From NCBI RefSeq assembly GCF_019970065.1, contig NZ_JAHXYH010000002.1, positions 496,001 to 560,000 of the forward strand: a stretch of DNA of 64,000 bases, read 5' to 3'. Numbering within the stretch: the first letter of the stretch is position 1; each line of letters begins with the position of its first letter. The notes below the pieces were generated by a model, which did no database searches, was not told the origin of the DNA, and saw nothing but the letters and a program-made list of their open reading frames with translations. The translations under genes and the position numbers were made by a program. Source of the stretch: Chryseobacterium sp. OSA05B. Its GTDB lineage: Bacteria; Bacteroidota; Bacteroidia; Flavobacteriales; Weeksellaceae. Of the stretch, positions 23,661 to 31,010 are shown piece by piece.

Positions 23661-25448
23661 GTGAAATTAATTTTTAAAATACTTTTTATCTTCATTCTTG
23701 CTGCAGGAAATTTCTGTCCAGCACAGGATTCTACACGGGTTACCCAAGCCTATAAATCTGCTGTAAGACTGAAAAAAGCAGTGGACAATAATGACAATAA
23801 AGGCGTGGCTGATACTTATGTAGGCATTGCCAACGATTATTACAACCAGGGAAATTACGCCAAAAGTGAAGAGTTTCTGGTGAAAGCCAGAACCATTTAT
23901 AAAAACCTTAACGATAAAAAAAATCTGGAATCTGTCACTAGGAAAATTGCCCAGTCGCAGGAAAAGCAGAACAAAATAACACCGGCTATAAGTAATTACA
24001 ACAGGGCAGCTGAGATAAGTTATAGCGAAAAAAACAGAGCCGTCAATACCAATGATGCTGCAAGACTTTCTTCTCCCAGCGCTGAACAGAAAGTAGAGGC
24101 GATTCAGGATAATATCAATATAGGCCTTAAAACAAAAGACAAAGGTGATCTGGCAGCAAGTTACAGTCAGATGGCAGACGTGAATATACAGCAGAAAGAT
24201 ATTCCCAGAGCGGAAGAAAACCTTAACAGTGCTTATGCCATTTCCAAAAAAGAGGCGCCTCAGCAGGCATTGGAGATCAATCAGAAACTGACCAATTTCT
24301 ATGTGGAAAACAGGAATTTTGACAAAGCCATTGAAGCCAAAAAGAAAGTCCTGAAAGAAGATTTTGTCAAAGAAAATTCTCAGGAAAAAGTCAACCAGAT
24401 CCAGGAACTGGCTGATATTTATATTAAGAAAAATGATCCGGAAGAAGCCGTGGTATTATTAAAAAATGCCTACGGAATCGCTCTGGAAAAAGGACATACC
24501 CTGGAAGCCCAGAAAAGCGTAAAAAGACTGGACAGCCTGTATAGTATAACTGGAAATACGGCTGCCTCAGTTTCGCTGTACCGCGATTTCCTTGGGAAGC
24601 TCCCGGATATTGTGTCCAAAGACCGAAGCTTGGTTGATAATAAAATACTGGAAGATACCGAGCAGAGAATTTCTCAGCTTGAAAAAGAAAAAGAGTTGAA
24701 AGATCAGCTTATCCGTAAGAAGAATGTTTTCAATTACTATCTGATCGGGGCTTTGGTTGTACTAACCGGACTGATTATCTTTATTTTCAGAATGCTGAAG
24801 AAAGTTCAGATTAAAAATAAAAAAATCGCTCTACAGTCGCTGCGCCGAGAAATGAATCCGCATTTTATCTTTAACAGCTTAAACAGTGTCAATCATTTTA
24901 TCTCGACGAATAACGAACTGGAAGCCAATCAGTATTTAACGAAATTCTCAAAATTGATGCGCGGCGTGATGGAAAACTCCGCTGAAGATTTCATTCCCTT
25001 TCAACAGGAACTGGACCTGCTTCAGAATTATCTTGCCTTGGAGAAAACACGTTTTGCAGATAAATTTGATTTCGGAATTGATGTAGACGAAAGCCTGAAT
25101 ATGCAGAGTCTGAAAGTTCCCGGAATGCTTGTTCAGCCGTTCCTTGAAAATGCGGTATGGCACGGATTGCGCTATAGAAGCGACAAAGGATTTTTGAAAC
25201 TGAGCTTTGAAAAAGAAGACCAACATTTGAAAATCACGATCGAAGACAACGGAATTGGTATCGAAGAAAGCAAAAAGCAAAAGACCCATCACCAGAAGAC
25301 AAGGGAAGGGCGAGGTATGAAAAATACCCTGGAAAGAATCAAGCTGCTGAATGACCTGTATCATCAGGATATTCAATGTAAAGTCACGGATAAAAAAGAA
25401 GAACCCGGGGTTTTGGTTCAAATAAGTTATAAAAATATCAATGTTTAA
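23661..25448 (+). CDS. LytS-type sensor histidine kinase with TPR-like repeats
   Basis: 595 residues from GTG 23661, chosen because the in-frame TTG at 23598 lies inside the direct-repeat site and because residue 1 then begins a normal signal sequence (KLIFKILFIFILAAGNF). The periplasmic part (~30-360) is helical TPR-like with a coiled coil. One membrane segment lies at about 360-383. The His_kinase core has the phosphoacceptor in LRREMNPHFIFNSLN and an ATPase domain with QPFLENAVWHGL and IEDNGIGIE. This class pairs with LytTR regulators, and one is encoded at 27541-28275. The upstream direct repeats hint at autoregulation. Confidence 0.9.
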   Translation: MKLIFKILFIFILAAGNFCPAQDSTRVTQAYKSAVRLKKAVDNNDNKGVADTYVGIANDYYNQGNYAKSEEFLVKARTIYKNLNDKKNLESVTRKIAQSQEKQNKITPAISNYNRAAEISYSEKNRAVNTNDAARLSSPSAEQKVEAIQDNINIGLKTKDKGDLAASYSQMADVNIQQKDIPRAEENLNSAYAISKKEAPQQALEINQKLTNFYVENRNFDKAIEAKKKVLKEDFVKENSQEKVNQIQELADIYIKKNDPEEAVVLLKNAYGIALEKGHTLEAQKSVKRLDSLYSITGNTAASVSLYRDFLGKLPDIVSKDRSLVDNKILEDTEQRISQLEKEKELKDQLIRKKNVFNYYLIGALVVLTGLIIFIFRMLKKVQIKNKKIALQSLRREMNPHFIFNSLNSVNHFISTNNELEANQYLTKFSKLMRGVMENSAEDFIPFQQELDLLQNYLALEKTRFADKFDFGIDVDESLNMQSLKVPGMLVQPFLENAVWHGLRYRSDKGFLKLSFEKEDQHLKITIEDNGIGIEESKKQKTHHQKTREGRGMKNTLERIKLLNDLYHQDIQCKVTDKKEEPGVLVQISYKNINV

Positions 25449-25536
25449 AAGACTTGTTTGATTTTTAATTGGTTAGCTCTGTTTTTATTGTAACAATTTG
25501 TCAATAGTTCCGTCTTATTAGTTAAAAACTAAACAG

Positions 25537-26244
25537 ATGACTATTGAAAACAAAACAGCCCGGTTCGCAGGATTTATATATCTTATGGTCATACTAACTG
25601 GTTTTTTCAGTTTAATGTATGTGCCTTCACAGCTTATGGTGTGGAAAGATTCTAAGCTTACTTTTCAAAATATTTCTTCCTCTGTACAATTATTCAGATT
25701 AGGTATCGCCGGCAGTATGCTTTGCTATATTGCATTTACCTTACTCCCTCTGGTTTTATATAAATTGTTGAAAAACGTTAACGGAACCTATGCAAAGCTG
25801 ATGGTTATTTTGGCGTTGATCAGTGTTCCTGTTTCATTTATCAATTTGCAGAGTAAATTTTCAGTTCTCACCATTATTGAGGGAGCCGATTATTTAAAAG
25901 CATTTAATGCAGAACAACTTCAATCTCAGGTTATGTTTCTGTTAAACTCTTATAACAAAGGAATCTTAATCGTTCAGATATTTTGGGGGCTTTGGTTGTT
26001 TCCCTTCGGCTATCTCGTTTATCAATCCGGCTTTTTACCAAAAATTTTAGGCATTTTCTTGATGTTGGGTTGTTTAGGATATCTGCTCAATGTATTTGGA
26101 AGAACTGCCATTCCTCATTTTTCAGACTATTCAGTATCGGAATATATAACACTTCCTGCTTCTATTGGAGAAATTGGGATTTGTTTATGGCTATTAATTT
26201 TTGGAGTGAATAACAAAACCAGAGAAACTGTAGACGTAGATTAA
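25537..26244 (+). CDS. DUF4386-type membrane protein
   Basis: 235 residues with six or seven hydrophobic segments. The opening ENKTARFAGFIYLMVILTGFFSLMYVPS and the central LLPLVLYKLLKNVN match the DUF4386 family of integral membrane proteins of unknown function. It starts 88 bp after the kinase gene and 19 bp before the next membrane gene, so it is likely in the same operon as the kinase. It could be a membrane partner or a target of the two-component system; no direct evidence. Confidence 0.8.
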   Translation: MTIENKTARFAGFIYLMVILTGFFSLMYVPSQLMVWKDSKLTFQNISSSVQLFRLGIAGSMLCYIAFTLLPLVLYKLLKNVNGTYAKLMVILALISVPVSFINLQSKFSVLTIIEGADYLKAFNAEQLQSQVMFLLNSYNKGILIVQIFWGLWLFPFGYLVYQSGFLPKILGIFLMLGCLGYLLNVFGRTAIPHFSDYSVSEYITLPASIGEIGICLWLLIFGVNNKTRETVDVD

Positions 26245-26263
26245 TTTTTAAATACAAATAATC

Positions 26264-26680
26264 ATGAATAATTCCACACCATTTGAAGATGTCAAAATAA
26301 ATGTTAAGGTCATACTTTCAGGCCTTTGGGCTGCCGTTACATTATGTTATCTTTATGGCGACTATTTTGAACTTTATGTTCCTGATAAAGCTAAAGGACT
26401 TGTAGAAGGAACAAACTTACTGAATACTCCTTTAAAGCTGTTTATGGCTGCTGTTTTACTGTCACTTCCTGCCATAATGGTGTTTCTGTCACTAATTTTA
26501 AAACCGGGGATCAATAGAACATTAAATATCGTTTTAGGTATATTTTTTACTGCAGTGATGTTGCTTATAGCGGTTACTTCTCTTAGTGTATGGCGGGCAT
26601 TTTATGTTTTCTTAGCCCTATTGGAAAGTTTGATTACGATGCTGATTGTGTGGCATGCGTGGAAATGGAAAAGACTTTAG
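26264..26680 (+). CDS. Small four-helix membrane protein (DUF6326-like)
   Basis: 138 residues with four hydrophobic helices at about 12-32, 55-76, 83-105 and 110-130. It resembles the DUF6326 family, which has no known function. It follows the DUF4386 gene by 19 bp. Conserved features are an N-terminal DVKINVKVILSGLW and charged ends. Confidence 0.7.
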   Translation: MNNSTPFEDVKINVKVILSGLWAAVTLCYLYGDYFELYVPDKAKGLVEGTNLLNTPLKLFMAAVLLSLPAIMVFLSLILKPGINRTLNIVLGIFFTAVMLLIAVTSLSVWRAFYVFLALLESLITMLIVWHAWKWKRL

Positions 26681-26780
26681 AAAGGGGAGTGTTTGAGTTT
26701 TATGATTCAAAATTGCACTGTAAGCTAAATATTTTTTACTTTTACTTGAATGCCGGATATTTTACGGACTATATTGAAAA

Positions 26781-27500
26781 ATGAACAAGCATTTATTTAC
26801 AGGAATACTGATGTCTTTATGGGCAGGAATTTTACACGGACAGGAGATTAATAGCAACCGGTTTGATAAGGTGGTAAAAAGCTTAAAGCTCGATAAAACC
26901 ACCATCAAAGAGGAATTCTGTACCGAAAAGAAAATGCCGAATGAGGAAGATTCTTATATCGCTGTTCTGCCTGTTATTCAGGGCAAAGAAGAGGATGACT
27001 TTTTCGTGGTCCGGAATTATATTGTCATCACCAATGAAAATGGCGAAATCAAGAATCAATATTTTGATCCGACCGAAATCACTTCTGATGCCATCATGCT
27101 GAGAAGTATAACGATAGATACTGGCCTGTACACTATCAGTAACGGAATCCGTGCTTTTGGGATAAAAGTGAGTGCTCAGAATGGCAGCCAGCCCAATCCT
27201 TATTCTACAGAAACAATTTCCCTGTATTATCCGGCAGGCCAAACCCTTAAGAAGGTTTTAAATGAATTTGAATTAAACAGGTACGGCGCAGAATGGGATA
27301 CCCGATGTACCGGAGAAGCTGATGAAGATCATTCCGTGATTATAATGGATAAAACGAAAACGAATCATTTCACTGATCTTAAAATCAAAACCATTTCAAT
27401 TCACAGAAAAACCAAAGAAGTAAACGGAGACTGCAAAGAAAACGAAACCTCAAAAACCTCCTACCGCATCTTAAAATTTAAAAACGGAAAATACCAATAA
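26781..27500 (+). CDS. Secreted hypothetical protein
   Basis: 239 residues with a signal peptide ending near GILHGQ. Mature part is mixed alpha/beta with many charged residues and no recognised motif; segments FVVRNYIVITNENGEI and MLRSITIDTGLY suggest a beta-sandwich. It is 100 bp after the previous membrane gene and 40 bp before the LytTR regulator, so it may be part of the kinase-regulator operon. The role could be a periplasmic sensor or output component, but this is position only. Confidence 0.72.
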   Translation: MNKHLFTGILMSLWAGILHGQEINSNRFDKVVKSLKLDKTTIKEEFCTEKKMPNEEDSYIAVLPVIQGKEEDDFFVVRNYIVITNENGEIKNQYFDPTEITSDAIMLRSITIDTGLYTISNGIRAFGIKVSAQNGSQPNPYSTETISLYYPAGQTLKKVLNEFELNRYGAEWDTRCTGEADEDHSVIIMDKTKTNHFTDLKIKTISIHRKTKEVNGDCKENETSKTSYRILKFKNGKYQ

Positions 27501-27540
27501 ATCCCTATCATCAGCTACCTAATCCCTAATCCCTTACAAA

Positions 27541-28275
27541 ATGAAAATACAATCCGTAATCGTAGACGATGAGCTCATTGCAAGAGAAGTTCTCAGAAAT
27601 TATATCACAAAATACTGTCCACAGATAGAAATTGTGGGCGAGGCGGAAAATATCAAAGAAGCCGTTCCGCTGATTGCTGAAAAGCAGCCGCAGCTCGTCT
27701 TTCTGGATGTGGAAATGCCTTTCGGAAACGCCTTTGACGTGTTGGAAGCTACCAAAGAATTTTCGTATGAAACCATCTTTATCACAGCGTTTTCTCAATA
27801 TTCACTGCAGGCGCTTAATAAATCGGCCAGTTATTATATTTTAAAACCGATTGATATCCAGGAACTGATTTTAGCTGTAAACAAAGTAGCGGAAAGCCTT
27901 GAAAAGAAAGAAGAGCTCAACCGTAATAAAATTCTCCTAGAAAATTTAAAACTGAAACCAGAAAAACAGCAGCTGATCCTGCCTACACTTCAGGGATTTG
28001 ATGTCGTAAAAACGGAAGATATCCTAAGACTGCAGGCAGACGGAAACTTTACACAGGTATATCTCACAGACGGTTCGAAAAAAATGGTCTGCCGCTTCCT
28101 GAAACATTTCGATGATCTGCTGGAAAACCCTTTTGTAAGAGTTCACCGGTCGCATATCATCAATGCAGGATTTGTAAAATCTTACCACAAAAGCGGAACG
28201 GTAATGCTTTCCGATGATACGGAAATTGAGGTTTCAGGCAGTTTTAAAGATAATTTTCTGAAGGTCTTTTCCTAG
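27541..28275 (+). CDS. LytTR-family response regulator
   Basis: 244 residues. Receiver domain with Asp9-Asp10, phosphoacceptor Asp56 (LVFLDVEMP) and Lys in YILKPI. The C-terminal LytTR DNA-binding domain at about 140-244 includes LRLQADGNFTQVYL, FVRVHRSHIINAGFV and a final SGSFKDNFL. LytTR proteins bind pairs of ~9-bp direct repeats with 12-13 bp between them. Three such sites with 12-bp spacing occur in this window, at 20651, 21481 and 23575, and this is the only LytTR gene seen. Separated from its kinase gene by three genes. Confidence 0.95.
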   Translation: MKIQSVIVDDELIAREVLRNYITKYCPQIEIVGEAENIKEAVPLIAEKQPQLVFLDVEMPFGNAFDVLEATKEFSYETIFITAFSQYSLQALNKSASYYILKPIDIQELILAVNKVAESLEKKEELNRNKILLENLKLKPEKQQLILPTLQGFDVVKTEDILRLQADGNFTQVYLTDGSKKMVCRFLKHFDDLLENPFVRVHRSHIINAGFVKSYHKSGTVMLSDDTEIEVSGSFKDNFLKVFS

Positions 28276-28281
28276 AATTTA

Positions 28282-28314
28282 TTGTTCATTAACAGCTTAA
28301 AGGCATTATTTTTG
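28282..28314 (+). promoter_or_regulatory. Promoter of the lipocalin gene
   Basis: TTG at 28282-28284, 22 nt spacer, TATTTTTG at 28307-28314, 35 nt before the ATG. Confidence 0.5.
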
Positions 28315-28349
28315 AAGTTTTCAGGGCAATCACACAAAATATTCCCATT

Positions 28350-28889
28350 ATGAAAACTCTTCAGAAAATTGCTGTTCCGGTTACTTTAGGTGTTCTAGGA
28401 CTGATTATTTATCATTCCTGTTCTGCGGGAATTCCAAAAGGGGCAGTAGCAATCAGTAATTTTAATGCTAAAAAATACCTCGGAAGATGGTATGAAATTG
28501 CCCGTTTCGACTACAGATTTGAGAAAAACATGGACAATGTCACCGCCGAATATTCTGAAAACCCGGACGGTTCCATCCGTGTCAGCAACAAAGGTTATAA
28601 TTACGTTAAAAAAGAATGGAAAGAAGCCATAGGAGAAGCCAGGTTTGTAAAAGATAAAACCGAAGCACGTCTTAAAGTTTCCTTTTTTAAACCAATCTGG
28701 GCAGGCTATAATGTCATTGATATCGATGAAAATTACCAATACGCGCTGGTAGCCGGAAGCAGTTTAAAATACCTGTGGATACTGTCCAGAACAACTTCTA
28801 TTCCTGAAAGCATCAGACTGCGTTTCATCGAAAAAGCGAGAAAAATAGGATATAATACGGATGAATTGATCTGGGTGAAGCATAATTAG
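28350..28889 (+). CDS. Lipocalin (Blc-like) lipoprotein
   Basis: 179 residues. Signal sequence with a lipobox-like YHSC, then a bacterial lipocalin barrel: first conserved region NFNAKKYLGRWYEIARFDYRFE (the G-x-W motif), middle GEARFVKDKTEARLKVSFFKP, and YQYALVAGSSLKYLWILSRT. E. coli Blc is an outer-membrane lipoprotein that binds lysophospholipids, and this is its likely role here. Monocistronic with its own promoter. Followed by a dense stretch of spacer repeats. Confidence 0.9.
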   Translation: MKTLQKIAVPVTLGVLGLIIYHSCSAGIPKGAVAISNFNAKKYLGRWYEIARFDYRFEKNMDNVTAEYSENPDGSIRVSNKGYNYVKKEWKEAIGEARFVKDKTEARLKVSFFKPIWAGYNVIDIDENYQYALVAGSSLKYLWILSRTTSIPESIRLRFIEKARKIGYNTDELIWVKHN

Positions 28890-28895
28890 GAAAGG

Positions 28896-28944
28896 CCAAG
28901 ATATCAGATGCCAGATGCCAGATATCAGACCTCAGATATCAGAC
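28896..28944. repeat. Tandem-like CAGATATCAGA / CAGATGC phrase
   Basis: Five imperfect 9-11-bp units such as AGATGCCAG and GATATCAGAC. A related, reverse-complementary phrase (GGCAGGTGGCAGATG) starts at 36581. Confidence 0.5.
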
Positions 28945-28951
28945 ATTACTA

Positions 28952-28980
28952 CTGGTGGCTTCGGGCGCCTCAGCCACCAG
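28952..28980. repeat. Hairpin element CTGGTGGCT / AGCCACCAG
   Basis: Perfect 9-bp arms with an 11-nt GC-rich loop and no T run; lies inside the repeat-filled spacer after the lipocalin gene. Resembles a REP-like unit more than a terminator. Confidence 0.5.
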
Positions 28981-29008
28981 ATATTTGTCGCTTATTCAAT
29001 AGCACGCA

Positions 29009-29100
29009 CCCCCGAAACTCGCAACCCGTAACCCGAAATTACTTTAAAACGCTCAAACTCTCAGACACTCAAACCCTCAGACATTCTGACCCTCAAACTC
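29009..29100. repeat. Phrase repeats (AACCCG and CTCAAAC types)
   Basis: CGAAACTCGCAACCCGTAACCCG followed by CTCAAACTCTCAGACACTCAAACCCTCAGAC. The phrase runs into the end of the minus-strand gene at 29077, whose last codons are made of it. Confidence 0.55.
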
Positions 29101-29556
29101 CCTCCACTCCTCAAAACGCTGATCAATCACCGGTTTTATCAGATCATAGTTTTCGTAGGTGTCTTCTACGTGGTAGAAAGTTTCGTACTCGAAGTCGTTT
29201 TCTTCCGCTTTCCGGTCGAAAGTTTCTGAATAATCATCTCCAAATGAATTGAATTTTTTTCCAAAAGCTGTATCATCATTGTAATAGGCCTTTGCGAAAC
29301 CATTGCCCAGATCATTGAGATCAGATGAACTGAACTTTTCATCGCACAGATCGATCAGAAATTCTGCTCCGGTCATCTCGCGTCTTTTTACGCTTTGGAT
29401 CTCATCTTTAGCGTCTTCTTCCAATTCTTCTGATAATAAACTGTTGTTGATACACCATGTCAGAAACATACCGATATGGGTCGCTGCATTTTCATTGGGT
29501 AAATTTTCCGGATATTCTCCGCCATAGTGCCAGGAAGCATCATCATATTTTGCCAT
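29077..29556 (-). CDS. Small acidic hypothetical protein (DUF7832-like)
   Basis: 159 residues, acidic, no signal peptide. The opening AKYDDASWHYGGEYPENLPNENAATHIGMFLTWCI is characteristic of a family (which I recall as DUF7832) of small proteins found in many bacteria, sometimes in immunity or toxin contexts. No catalytic motif. The final residues EGQNV and the stop are encoded by the GTTTGAGGGT phrase repeat, so the C-terminus may have been altered by it. A TATCTTTG -7 box is 33 nt upstream. Confidence 0.78.
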   Translation of the reverse strand: MAKYDDASWHYGGEYPENLPNENAATHIGMFLTWCINNSLLSEELEEDAKDEIQSVKRREMTGAEFLIDLCDEKFSSSDLNDLGNGFAKAYYNDDTAFGKKFNSFGDDYSETFDRKAEENDFEYETFYHVEDTYENYDLIKPVIDQRFEEWREFEGQNV

Positions 29557-29589
29557 CGCCGAATAATTATAGTTTTAAACAGTATCAGC

Positions 29590-29597
29590 CAAAGATA
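29590..29597 (-). promoter_or_regulatory. -7 box of the DUF7832-like gene
   Basis: CAAAGATA, minus strand TATCTTTG, 33 nt before the ATG at 29556. Confidence 0.5.
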
Positions 29598-29673
29598 GAA
29601 AAAATCATTTTATGTTGTCGCAGCCGTAGATTTTTACGTCATTTGCAGGACATTTTCTTTCAAGAATTTATAT

Positions 29674-30924
29674 ATGGAAAAAGCTGTTCTGATTACTATC
29701 GGGGATGAAATCCTTTCCGGAAATACCGTTGATACCAATTCTAATTTTATTGCCACGGAACTTAAAAACATCGGCATACAGGTGACACAGATCTTCACCA
29801 TATCAGATGAGATCGATATCATCAAAAACACTTTAAAAGTTGCTTTTGAGCTGGGTGATCTGATTATAACGACCGGAGGTTTAGGCCCGACAAGGGATGA
29901 TAAAACTAAAAAAGCACTGGCTGACTATTTCAATGATGAAATTGCTCTGGATGAGGTGACTTTTAACCATCTTAAAAATTATATGGAAAGACGTGGCCGT
30001 CTCGACATCCTTGAGAGAAACAGAGAACAGGCCTTTGTTCCAACAAAATCCGTTGTTTTTCAGAATCATTTTGGAACGGCACCATGCATGATGATGGAGC
30101 AGGACGGTAAATTATGTTTCAGTCTTCCGGGCGTTCCTTATGAAGTAAAACCATTGATCAGAGATCAGATTGTTCCTTATTTAAAAGAAAAATTCAACTT
30201 GTATTATATCCATACCAGAATTGTTTCCGTAGTGGGAATTCCCGAGAGTATTCTTGCGGACACTATTGAAGACTGGGAACTGGCCCTTCCGGAGAATCTG
30301 GCATTGTCTTATCTTCCGGTAGGAACACGTGTCAAACTGAGACTGACCGCTTCAGGAGATAATGAACCTGAACTGAAACAGCAGGCTGAAGAGGAGATCC
30401 AGAAACTTCTTCCTTTGGTTAAAGATCATGTGATTGCAGTTACCGAAGATAAAATTGAAAAGATCCTGGCCGAAATACTTACGGAAAGAAAGCTGACGAT
30501 TTCCACGGCAGAAAGCTGTACTGGCGGTGAACTGGCAAAAATGATTACCTCCACTTCCGGAAGTTCTAAATATTTTCTGGGAGGAATTGTACCTTATGCT
30601 ACGGAGAAGAAAATTGAGATTTTAAAGGTTTCCAAAGAGACTTTGGATCAGTTTACTGTGGTAAGTGAGCAGGTAGCCAGTGAAATGGCGAAAGGTTGTC
30701 AGAAACTATTTGGAACGGATATTTCCCTTTCTACGACAGGAGTTGCAGGTCCGGGAAAAGGTGAGGATGGCAAAGAAATAGGAACCGTTTTTTACACGAT
30801 TCGGATTAATGAGCAGGAAGTTACTTCAAAATTATACATGCCTCATTTAGACCGGCTTGATTTCATGAATTTTGTTTCCCAGAAGATTATTCAGGATCTG
30901 GTAGGGCTGCTTATAAACCCTTAA
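29674..30924 (+). CDS. cinA: CinA-family protein (nicotinamide-nucleotide amidase)
   Basis: 416 residues, full length for two-domain CinA. N-terminal molybdopterin-binding-like domain (COG1058): ITIGDEILSGNTVDTNSNFIA and ITTGGLGPTRDD. C-terminal amidase domain: STAESCTGGELAKMIT and STTGVAGPGKGEDGKEIGTVF, with the active-site Ser in AESCTGG. It recycles NMN to NaMN, and the N-terminal domain hydrolyses ADP-ribose. Cytosolic. Confidence 0.95.
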   Translation: MEKAVLITIGDEILSGNTVDTNSNFIATELKNIGIQVTQIFTISDEIDIIKNTLKVAFELGDLIITTGGLGPTRDDKTKKALADYFNDEIALDEVTFNHLKNYMERRGRLDILERNREQAFVPTKSVVFQNHFGTAPCMMMEQDGKLCFSLPGVPYEVKPLIRDQIVPYLKEKFNLYYIHTRIVSVVGIPESILADTIEDWELALPENLALSYLPVGTRVKLRLTASGDNEPELKQQAEEEIQKLLPLVKDHVIAVTEDKIEKILAEILTERKLTISTAESCTGGELAKMITSTSGSSKYFLGGIVPYATEKKIEILKVSKETLDQFTVVSEQVASEMAKGCQKLFGTDISLSTTGVAGPGKGEDGKEIGTVFYTIRINEQEVTSKLYMPHLDRLDFMNFVSQKIIQDLVGLLINP

Positions 30925-31010
30925 AAATCAGTTGTTTTTTTTAATTTTATTTTAATAAAATTGATTGAGTTTTTCACGCTTTTTGAGATCTAGACTATAA
31001 ATTTCATTAC

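Noticed and set aside
24948..25421. Minus-strand ORF of 157 codons
   Set aside because: Antisense to the LytS kinase domain; shadow.
28896..29100. CRISPR array
   Set aside because: Units are short, degenerate and without equal-length unique spacers; no cas genes are present.
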